A stretch of 5,684 nucleotides of DNA, from assembly GCA_031264895.1 (NCBI GenBank), contig JAISDI010000160.1, positions 1 through 5,684 on the forward strand, given 5' to 3'. Shown here one piece after another: positions 1 to 5,684 of the stretch. Source of the stretch: Endomicrobium sp. (GTDB lineage: Bacteria; Elusimicrobiota; Endomicrobiia; Endomicrobiales; Endomicrobiaceae). The position numbers and the translations under genes are program-made. Below the pieces are notes generated by a model. The model saw only the letters and a list, made by a program, of their open reading frames with translations. It made no database searches and was not told the origin of the DNA. Position 1 is the first letter of the stretch. Each line of letters opens with the position of its first letter.

Positions 1-1
1 T

Positions 2-1354
2 GATTTCACAAACGATATAGCGGACAAAATTACAGTTTCCCCCGGAACTACGACATTATCCGAAACTAGTAAATGGTACGTCTTGCCTACAGGCAAATTG
101 AGAGAAACTAAAGTATATACGATATTGGAAAGCGATTTTATAATAGGCGAATTTTCAAACGCGAAATTAAATATTGCAAACCGTGAATATACTTTAGAAT
201 ATTATCAAAACAAAATAGATTTAGTTGCGCATTATGTAGAAACCCCGGCATTGCAGGGCAATACCGGAAATCAAAAATCTATAGCGGGTTTATTTAATAC
301 GATTTATTTTGACGAAGAGAATTTAAGCGCACTGCCTTCTGAGATAGTTCAGCTTACAAGTGATGTTTTTGAGTTAAGAAGTACAAATGCTGCGGCTTTC
401 CAAAAAGCTATAGAAAATTTAAGCGGAAAGTTTTATGCGGACATTATAATGTCTGCGGCGGATACGTATAATAATTCAATTCTTTTTAACCGATTAAATC
501 CTGATTTATTGGCATTTAAAAACAGCAAAAACTTTTGGTCGCAAGCAATAATGCGTTCAAAAGCCTTGCCTTCCGATGAAAAGCAATTAGGAAATTTCAA
601 GAATACCGGTATTGGCGCGATGTTTGGCGCGGATATTGTTTTGAGCAGAAGTATGATTATAGGTCTGTTTGGACAATACAGCGCAAATGAGTATTTGCAA
701 GACGATAATTCTGCTAATGGGCAAGAATTGGGGTTTGGGTTATATGCTTTTAACACTCTTAGCAATGCTTTAAATATAGGTTTAAAAAGTTCGTTATCGT
801 ATAGTTCGCTAAAGGTCAATGCGAAACGCTCTTTTATTGTAGCCGATAAATATAAGCCTGAAGCGGAATTTAATTTATCGGCAATAAAGCTGGCGGCTGA
901 AGTAGTGAAAGATTTTAGAATAAAAAGTAATTTGTCCATAACGCCTTTTGCCGGCCTTCAAGGAGCAATGGCGTTTAACGGAGAGATAGAAGAAAAAGGC
1001 GGAAATGCGGCCAATTTAATAATAGACGCAGGCACAAACAACCGTTTATACGGAACGTTCGGAATAAATGTAAATTACGATATAAATAAGGCTGTAGTAT
1101 TGCATAGCGGCTTTAACGGACGTGCGGCAATAGTTGGAGAAAAAGGAACGATGAAAGAAACTTTAGCCGCAGGAAACAAACAATATGCGGAAATAGAAAG
1201 CACAAAAGAACCTTTGTATTTGGGGATAGATTTAGAGCTGGACTATAAAATCAACGATAATTTTATGGTTTATATTAACGGCAATTACGGAACAAATTCG
1301 CAATATCTTATCGGGCTTGGGCTGTCGTATAGGGTTCTGTCTTCTGAAATTTAA
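2..1354 (+). CDS. Autotransporter (type V secretion) beta-barrel protein, 3' part, 5' end outside the window
   Basis: The frame is open from the first bases, so the gene is cut at its 5' end; 450 residues are visible. The TTG at 83 is an internal codon with no ribosome binding site. Seen: residues 1-75 are beta-rich, as at the end of a passenger domain. Residues 136-166 match the usual autotransporter linker, with LSGKFYA at 140-146 followed by an alpha-helical stretch ending FNRL. An FW pair at 178-179 sits where many autotransporters have 'W.q', and about 270 residues of alternating beta strands follow, the usual size of a 12-strand barrel. Known of the family: this domain inserts in the outer membrane and the passenger reaches the surface through it. 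The passenger's function cannot be judged because most of it is missing. Oddity: the last strand (GLGLSYRV) is followed by LSSEI and does not end in the customary aromatic residue. The gene ends 18 bases before the next one, possibly in the same transcript. Confidence 0.82.
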   Translation, partial: DFTNDIADKITVSPGTTTLSETSKWYVLPTGKLRETKVYTILESDFIIGEFSNAKLNIANREYTLEYYQNKIDLVAHYVETPALQGNTGNQKSIAGLFNTIYFDEENLSALPSEIVQLTSDVFELRSTNAAAFQKAIENLSGKFYADIIMSAADTYNNSILFNRLNPDLLAFKNSKNFWSQAIMRSKALPSDEKQLGNFKNTGIGAMFGADIVLSRSMIIGLFGQYSANEYLQDDNSANGQELGFGLYAFNTLSNALNIGLKSSLSYSSLKVNAKRSFIVADKYKPEAEFNLSAIKLAAEVVKDFRIKSNLSITPFAGLQGAMAFNGEIEEKGGNAANLIIDAGTNNRLYGTFGINVNYDINKAVVLHSGFNGRAAIVGEKGTMKETLAAGNKQYAEIESTKEPLYLGIDLELDYKINDNFMVYINGNYGTNSQYLIGLGLSYRVLSSEI

Positions 1355-1362
1355 AAATACGT

Positions 1363-1370
1363 GAGGAAAG
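1363..1370 (+). promoter_or_regulatory. Shine-Dalgarno sequence that fixes the start of the tail-domain protein
   Basis: GAGGAAAG lies in the 18-base gap after the autotransporter stop codon. Its GAGG core is 6 bases before the ATG at 1373. An in-frame GTG at 1361 overlaps this element and has no purine-rich site upstream of it, so the ATG is the better start. Confidence 0.65.
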
Positions 1371-1372
1371 AA

Positions 1373-3328
1373 ATGAAGGGTATTTATTATTGTATTAATA
1401 ATAAAAAAGAATATTTTTCAAAAAATTTATTATTTATATTTGCATTATTTTTCTTTTGCGCAGGCTATCTTTACGGTACTCCTATAATTAAGGATAATGA
1501 CTCTTTTGTCATATATGATACTACGGCTCCTCTGGCGCAGACGATAAAAGTTAACAGATCAGACGATGTGCGGGAATTTGTCCAAAAAAGTACGAGATTG
1601 TCATATAGATTAAATTACAATAATCTGTCATACACGACAAATATTTTTGAGATCCCTATGAGCAATTATTTTTCGCCCGATGACAGCGGTTATAAGAATG
1701 ACGGAAGACTTTTAAAAATAACAAGAGATTCAAATAACGACATATATATTGCAGGCAATAGATATGCCGAGAATTCCGATACGCCTCAAGGATACGATAC
1801 CATATTAAAATATTCAAATAATGTTTTAGCGTGGAGCATTTCCCCAAGTACGAGTACGGCAGAACCTGTTTTTATCAGGCCGCAAGGGCTTATAATTCCA
1901 AAAAATAAAGATTTTTTGTATGCAATATATTATGGGAATGAGACATCCGATCCCTGTAAAATTGCAATATATAAAATTTATAAAAACACGGGAGAGTATT
2001 CTCTTATATACAGTTCTTCCGTTACAAAATATATGAGTAATAATTACCATAACAATACGGAATTTCTTGTTGATAACGATGCTAATATTTATATATTAAC
2101 AAAAGATAAATCTTTTTTTATAGAAGAAGTTAAATTACAAAAAATAGATTCTGACGGCAAGCAGGTTTTCACAAAAGAAATTCGAAACGCCTATAATTGC
2201 GGAGAACGAAAACTTATGCTTTTAGAAAACGGACTTATTTTTATTTTAGCGTATTCGTCTGAATATGCCAAAGATGCCGTCGCTTTAGCAGACAAGTTTG
2301 GAGAAGTTGTTCACACTGTTTCGATATCAGATACATACGTTTCTAATGCAGTAAAAGAGGAAAGAAAGATATTAGTCGGCGCGGATAAAGACGCAATGTA
2401 TTATTTGTGCGGCGATCTTAAAGAACAGCCGGACGGGACAAAACTCGGTTTTGAAAAATTAGTTCAATATGATTATTCAGGACAAGTAATAAAAACTATA
2501 TATTTGCCCGGAAAAGTAGACGCGCAATACGGCAGTAATGACGATATAACGGCATACGAGAATTCAAACAATATGACGACTTGTTTTGTTCAAAACAAAC
2601 GGCTGTATGTTCCGTCAATGCTTAACGGCAATAAACACTACGGCTATATTGTTGACATAAACAATCCGCCGGTATCATTGAGATTTAGCGGCGATTCGGA
2701 TTATGAAGACAACGTTATAGGAAAATTCAAAGCCGTTGAGGGCACAAACGCCGTTGCATTTAAAGTGAAATATAAAAACTTCAACGGAAAGCCTCCTTCT
2801 TTGCATTTTCCCATAATTCGCATATATTTAAACAATATAGAAATTTCAGGAAGCCCTTTTTCTATGACTGCCGTGGATGAAAGCGATACGGATTATGCAA
2901 AGGGCGTAGAATATAAAGCGGATGTCCCTTTGGTATTAAAATTTAATGAAGTAAACAACATGTATACATACGACATAAAAGTTGAAGACGACGACGAAAA
3001 CTCTTTTACAAGCGACAGATATACGATTTACGAGCCTTCTTTTGTTAAAGATAATAAAGCCTTTAATTATCCTAATCCTTTTAACCCGAATAAAACTTCA
3101 ACAAAGATAGTTTTCCATACGCCAAAAACGGAAAACGTAAAAATAAAAATTTATTCGTTAAACGGCAAAAAAATATTTGAAGACAATTTTAACGCCGCCG
3201 CAGGCCAAAACGAATACGAATACAAAGGCCGCGACGGAAACGGGAAAGCTTTATATAACGGCGTATATGTTTGCGTAATAGAAAAAAGCGGTGGGAATGC
3301 CAAGTGCAAAATAGCGGTCGTAAAATAA
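1373..3328 (+). CDS. Secreted beta-propeller-like protein with C-terminal T9SS type A / FlgD-Ig-like tail
   Basis: The protein has 651 residues from the ATG chosen by its ribosome binding site; an upstream GTG would add four. Residues 1-35 form a signal peptide: a lysine-containing start, a hydrophobic core at about 19-31, and likely cleavage after G35. Residues about 75-430 carry repeated beta-hairpin units of the D-x-IYIAG and DTILKY kind (DTILKY near residue 141), suggesting a beta-propeller. Residues about 435-560 look like an Ig-type beta sandwich. The tail from about 560 has YPNPFNP at 566-572, then VKIKIYSLNGKKIF, a D-G-N-G-K...NGVY turn, and a KCKIAVVK end. That pattern fits both T9SS type A sorting domains and the FlgD Ig-like fold. 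In T9SS organisms such a tail is recognised by PorV and the sortase PorU and often removed at the surface. I infer an extracellular or surface-anchored protein. No catalytic motif is visible, so its activity is unknown. The PorV-like gene overlaps its 3' end. Confidence 0.8.
   Translation: MKGIYYCINNKKEYFSKNLLFIFALFFFCAGYLYGTPIIKDNDSFVIYDTTAPLAQTIKVNRSDDVREFVQKSTRLSYRLNYNNLSYTTNIFEIPMSNYFSPDDSGYKNDGRLLKITRDSNNDIYIAGNRYAENSDTPQGYDTILKYSNNVLAWSISPSTSTAEPVFIRPQGLIIPKNKDFLYAIYYGNETSDPCKIAIYKIYKNTGEYSLIYSSSVTKYMSNNYHNNTEFLVDNDANIYILTKDKSFFIEEVKLQKIDSDGKQVFTKEIRNAYNCGERKLMLLENGLIFILAYSSEYAKDAVALADKFGEVVHTVSISDTYVSNAVKEERKILVGADKDAMYYLCGDLKEQPDGTKLGFEKLVQYDYSGQVIKTIYLPGKVDAQYGSNDDITAYENSNNMTTCFVQNKRLYVPSMLNGNKHYGYIVDINNPPVSLRFSGDSDYEDNVIGKFKAVEGTNAVAFKVKYKNFNGKPPSLHFPIIRIYLNNIEISGSPFSMTAVDESDTDYAKGVEYKADVPLVLKFNEVNNMYTYDIKVEDDDENSFTSDRYTIYEPSFVKDNKAFNYPNPFNPNKTSTKIVFHTPKTENVKIKIYSLNGKKIFEDNFNAAAGQNEYEYKGRDGNGKALYNGVYVCVIEKSGGNAKCKIAVVK
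3290..3295 (+). promoter_or_regulatory. Weak Shine-Dalgarno sequence for the barrel-TPR gene, inside the preceding gene
   Basis: GGTGGG ends 8 bases before the GTG at 3304 and differs from the GGAGG core by one base. It lies within the coding sequence of the upstream gene, so ribosomes finishing that gene would pass the site. It favours the GTG at 3304 over the TTG at 3271, which has no such site upstream. Confidence 0.4.
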
Positions 3329-5136
3329 AAATATCATTATTTTTTCTGACGGGATTTTTGTTTTTTGCGGTTCAAAGCGCAAATGCGCAAAAAAGACAGC
3401 ATTTTTTGTCCTATGGGGCAGGCGTGGCTGCAGCAGGTATGGCGGGAGCTTTTACGGCTCTGGGCGACGATATGAGCGTATCTTATTATAATCCCGCGCT
3501 TCTTCCAAAACTTGACGCCGAAGAAATTGCCGCTAATTATTGGACTTTAATGGAAGACAGCAAATTCATGTTTTTTGGTTTTGAAACAAGGATAGGCGAT
3601 AACGGAAGTTTTGCTTTGTCGGCTTCGCAGCTGTCTGTTGAAGACATTGAAATAAGAGAAAGTTTGACCGACAAAGGACAGAAAAAAAACTCCGCGCAAA
3701 CTTTGATTAACGGTTCTTACGGCGGATATATTGAAAAAATAAAATTAAATTACGGCATAGGCTTAAAGTATTTGAATTACGATATATTAGGCTACAAAAG
3801 TTCCGGCGGGGCATTAGACTTAGGCGCGGCATACCGGATAAAAGAATGGAAAAAAACTTCTTTAGACGCCGGCATGGTCATGCAAAATATTATTAATATC
3901 CCCGTTAAACTTAACAAGGAATCCGAAAGCGTTCCGTTTATTGTTAAAAGCGGAATCGGATTAAAAACTTTGGTTTTTCCGAAATATGATAAAAATAAAG
4001 ATAAGTTCACTTACGACGAATTGAAAATAGAGTTAGACGCCGGAATGGAAGACTCCGAGCTTATATACGCATTTGGCGTTCAATACAGTTTGTTTGAAAT
4101 ACTGATGTTGCGCGCGGGCTTTGACGGCGATATTTCTTTCGGGGTAGGTTTTAAAGTCGACGCGTTTCAGCTTGATTATACGTATCAGGTAAACGAAGAG
4201 CAGGCTATTAACAAGATGGGGTTTTCTTTTAGATGGGGACAAAGCAGAAAAGCCGTATATTCCCGCACAAAAACTATTACGGAAGATTTTCAAGAGGTAT
4301 ATAGGAAAGCAAACAGGATATACGACAAATACGTCAGGGACGCGGCTTCTTTTGCCGAAAACGACAATGTAGACAAAGGCATAGAATTGTTAAATAGAAC
4401 TATTCCTCTTAAACCCGAAGTTAATTCTGCAAAAGAACTGCTTGTTATTTTGGAAAACAAACGCAAAGCGGAAGCTACAAACTCGTACATAGAATTGGCA
4501 AAGAAATATCAAAAAAACGGAAAACAAAAAGAAGCGTACAGGGAATGTCTTAACGCTTTAAGAGTGGCGCCCGATGTAAACGTAAAAGCTGTTTTGGAAA
4601 CGATTTACAATGCCAAAAGTAAAGAGATAGTGAAAATGAAAGAAGACGCGATAGCTAAATTTGAAAAGGAACTTGACGCGCGCCTTGAAGATTATGATTT
4701 TTACGAAGCGGAAATTATCGTGGAAAAACTGGCCGCTTTAATGCAGATAAATAAACTTTCAAAGAAACTGTCCGACCGTAAAGAGTTATACGCCGATAAG
4801 TATGTAAAAAGGGCCGAGCAATATTCCAAAAACGGTCAATGGGACGATGCATATAAATGTTATACGGAAGCTTTAAGGCTTATGCCAAACGATATGTCTA
4901 TTTCTGAAAGAAAAAAGGCGGTAAAGAAAGAATATTATAGCAGACACAAGTTAACTTCGGAAGAAAAAATGTATACGGAAAAAATTTATTATAACGCCGC
5001 CATAGCTTTGGCGCTTAACGAAAAGCCGCTTGAAGCGTGGCAGGAGATAGACAGTTATAATCCAGTGTTTGACTGGAACGAAATATTGGAAGAATATTTG
5101 GTAAAAAACAATATCATAAAAAAATTTAAACTCTAG
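3304..5136 (+). CDS. PorV/PorQ-type outer-membrane beta-barrel protein with C-terminal TPR region
   Basis: The protein has 610 residues from the GTG at 3304. This start places a clean signal peptide at the N-terminus (basic RKIK, hydrophobic 10-23, cleavage after A26-N27-A28); a TTG at 3271 would add eleven basic residues with no support. Residues 37-65 carry the family hallmark: small residues, AGMAGAFTALGDD, then YYNPA. Strands alternate to MGFSFRWG at about 305-312, giving a barrel of about 280 residues, the size of a PorV/PorQ (UPF0164, FadL-like) domain. From about 325 the protein is helical. TPR-like units lie near 340-375, 393-425 (canonical, with NGKQKEAY), 499-533 (canonical, with NGQWDDAY) and 560-590; a charged, coiled-coil-like stretch fills 426-498. 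PorV proteins bind C-terminal tails of type IX cargo, and the preceding, overlapping gene encodes such a tail. I infer that the TPR part sits in the periplasm and contacts partners. Typical relatives stop after the barrel, so the 295-residue extension is notable. A transport role of the FadL type remains possible. Confidence 0.78.
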   Translation: MQNSGRKIKISLFFLTGFLFFAVQSANAQKRQHFLSYGAGVAAAGMAGAFTALGDDMSVSYYNPALLPKLDAEEIAANYWTLMEDSKFMFFGFETRIGDNGSFALSASQLSVEDIEIRESLTDKGQKKNSAQTLINGSYGGYIEKIKLNYGIGLKYLNYDILGYKSSGGALDLGAAYRIKEWKKTSLDAGMVMQNIINIPVKLNKESESVPFIVKSGIGLKTLVFPKYDKNKDKFTYDELKIELDAGMEDSELIYAFGVQYSLFEILMLRAGFDGDISFGVGFKVDAFQLDYTYQVNEEQAINKMGFSFRWGQSRKAVYSRTKTITEDFQEVYRKANRIYDKYVRDAASFAENDNVDKGIELLNRTIPLKPEVNSAKELLVILENKRKAEATNSYIELAKKYQKNGKQKEAYRECLNALRVAPDVNVKAVLETIYNAKSKEIVKMKEDAIAKFEKELDARLEDYDFYEAEIIVEKLAALMQINKLSKKLSDRKELYADKYVKRAEQYSKNGQWDDAYKCYTEALRLMPNDMSISERKKAVKKEYYSRHKLTSEEKMYTEKIYYNAAIALALNEKPLEAWQEIDSYNPVFDWNEILEEYLVKNNIIKKFKL

Positions 5137-5161
5137 CCGTTTTGCCGTTGTAAGCGGCGGC
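5136..5161 (+). other. GC-rich hairpin just after the barrel-TPR gene
   Basis: GCCG at 5144-5147 can pair with CGGC at 5155-5158 around a 7-base loop. GCC at 5136-5138 can stack outside it with GGC at 5159-5161, leaving a 5-base bulge on the 5' side. No T-run follows, so it does not look like a complete intrinsic terminator. It could stabilise or process the mRNA, or weakly separate pilin expression from the genes before it. An AATAAT hexamer at 5167-5172 resembles a -10 box, but the nearest -35-like sequence, TTGCCG at 5142-5147, is 19 bases away and poor, so a separate pilin promoter is only a possibility. Confidence 0.3.
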
Positions 5162-5193
5162 AGAGAAATAATCTAAGTTTGCAAAACTTAAAA

Positions 5194-5203
5194 AAGGAGA
5201 AGG
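5194..5203 (+). promoter_or_regulatory. Strong Shine-Dalgarno sequence for the pilin gene
   Basis: The purine run AAGGAGAAGG has its AAGGAG part 9 bases before the ATG at 5209. That supports the ATG over the TTG at 5179, which lies upstream of the site, and the GTG at 5203, which is too close. An ATG at 5215 is also in frame, but 15 bases is a longer spacing than usual. Confidence 0.7.
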
Positions 5204-5208
5204 TGAAA

Positions 5209-5511
5209 ATGAAAATGCAAAAAAACGAGTGGGTGGCTCTGTCGGTGGTAATTTCTTTAGCGGTTTTTGCTCAAGATTCTTTTGCGCAATATGCAAATAT
5301 TGAATCGTCTCTTGACAAACTTATAACTTGGGTAACTACCGTCGTCGGCGGGGCTGCGGTAGTAGGCGGCATAGTTTGGACAGGCATAAGAATGTCTATG
5401 GGCGATGAGAACGCAATTAAAAACGGTTTAAAAGTAATACTTGGCGGAATATTGATTTTTTCGGCAAAATTTATTTTAGACCTGCTTCAAAATATGTTTA
5501 AACCAAGCTAA
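5209..5511 (+). CDS. VirB2/TrbC-family pilin-like small membrane protein
   Basis: The protein has 100 residues from the ATG set by the ribosome binding site. Seen: a signal peptide with hydrophobic core at about 8-21 and likely cleavage after S24-F25-A26, leaving about 74 residues. Two hydrophobic helices follow, at about 39-60 and 73-93. Between them is a short polar loop with R61, GDEN at 65-68 and K71, and glycine-rich patches (VVGG, LGG) lie in the helices. Size, cleaved leader, two-helix hairpin and the GIRM-x-GDEN loop match the VirB2/TrbC major pilin family, whose members pack in the inner membrane and polymerise into a type IV secretion or conjugative pilus. I recognise the family by architecture and loop pattern, not by close identity to a named pilin. 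No VirB3, VirB4 or other partner is visible in the 173 bases that follow. A small holin-like or other two-helix protein is the main alternative. The 72-base gap before it suggests it may belong to the same transcript as the barrel-TPR gene. Confidence 0.72.
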   Translation: MKMQKNEWVALSVVISLAVFAQDSFAQYANIESSLDKLITWVTTVVGGAAVVGGIVWTGIRMSMGDENAIKNGLKVILGGILIFSAKFILDLLQNMFKPS

Positions 5512-5684
5512 AAGGGACAGGGCAAAAAGCCTAAGTTAAACCCGGATATTCCATTAGAAATAACAAAGAATAATAGATTGACAACACAATGAGTTATGCG
5601 AAATAAAAAAGGTCAAAAAAAGTATAGAAAAAAAGGTAACAAATAGGTGTTTCTTCTAAAATATTGTTTGTCATGCCTGAAATT
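5512..5684 (+). other. A-rich intergenic region after the pilin gene, with no supported gene
   Basis: All three forward frames are broken by stops within this stretch and I see no convincing gene on the other strand. A perfect TTGACA lies at 5578-5583, but the sequence 15-19 bases downstream (around 5599-5608) is a poor -10 box, so a promoter is only weakly supported. Three runs of 6-7 A lie at 5605-5610, 5615-5621 and 5628-5634. AAGGT at 5633-5637 could serve a GTG at 5647 whose frame stays open to the window edge for 12 codons with a hydrophobic start; this could be the next gene but is too short to call. The last 17 bases may begin a palindromic repeat. No terminator with a clear stem and T-run is visible after the pilin gene. 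Confidence 0.45.

Noticed and set aside
83..85. TTG as the start of the autotransporter gene
   Set aside because: The frame is open upstream to the window edge, there is no Shine-Dalgarno site before it, and the passenger-like sequence runs through it.
433..939. 168-codon minus-strand open frame opposite the autotransporter gene
   Set aside because: It lies wholly antisense to a recognisable barrel domain, has no ribosome binding site that I can see, and its translation matches no family I know.
1361..1363. GTG as the start of the tail-domain protein
   Set aside because: It overlaps the ribosome binding site used by the ATG at 1373 and has no site of its own.
3792..4490. Three minus-strand open frames opposite the barrel-TPR gene
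   Set aside because: They are antisense shadows of a coherent barrel and TPR sequence and have no recognisable domain.
5519..5532. Small GGC/GCC stem after the pilin gene as a terminator
   Set aside because: Only three base pairs plus a wobble, and no T-run follows.
5596..5646. 16-residue lysine-rich peptide frame (MRNKKGQKKYRKKGNK)
   Set aside because: The composition follows from the A-rich DNA, there is no ribosome binding site before it, and it is too short to support.
5647..5684. Start of a next gene at GTG 5647, or at ATG 5673
   Set aside because: Only 12 and 4 codons are visible. AAGGT at 5633-5637 fits the GTG loosely, but the end of the window may be a noncoding repeat.

Overview
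The window holds four consecutive plus-strand genes, and every product looks exported: the end of a type V autotransporter-like protein, a large secreted protein with a C-terminal tail of the T9SS sorting / FlgD-Ig type, a PorV/PorQ-type outer-membrane barrel fused to a TPR region, and a small VirB2/TrbC-type pilin. I see no credible minus-strand gene, tRNA, rRNA, CRISPR array, transposase or integrase.

Organism: the DNA is AT-rich, with heavy use of AAA, TTA and ATA codons. The proteins require a diderm cell. A PorV-like barrel next to a 'YPNPFNP' C-terminal tail points to the FCB group or to Elusimicrobiota. The base composition and the mix of autotransporter, PorV-like and VirB2-like genes make an Elusimicrobiota (Endomicrobium-like) genome my preferred guess. 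This is inference from overall character and not from a marker gene.

Layout: bases 2-1354 are the 3' part of an autotransporter gene, with the passenger end and a complete-looking beta barrel. After an 18-base gap a strong Shine-Dalgarno sequence starts the secreted tail protein (1373-3328). The barrel-TPR gene (3304-5136) overlaps it by 25 bases, so the two are probably translationally coupled. After a 72-base gap containing a GC-rich hairpin comes the pilin gene (5209-5511), again with a strong Shine-Dalgarno sequence. The last 173 bases are apparently noncoding, A-rich, and may include the start of a dispersed palindromic repeat.

How they may work together: in the type IX secretion system, PorV binds the C-terminal domain of cargo and carries it to the surface attachment machinery. 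Here a predicted cargo and a PorV-type barrel are adjacent and overlapping, which suggests a dedicated cargo/carrier pair, with the TPR region as a periplasmic docking platform. The pilin points to type IV secretion or conjugation, but no partner gene is visible. The whole stretch looks like a cell-surface and export locus.
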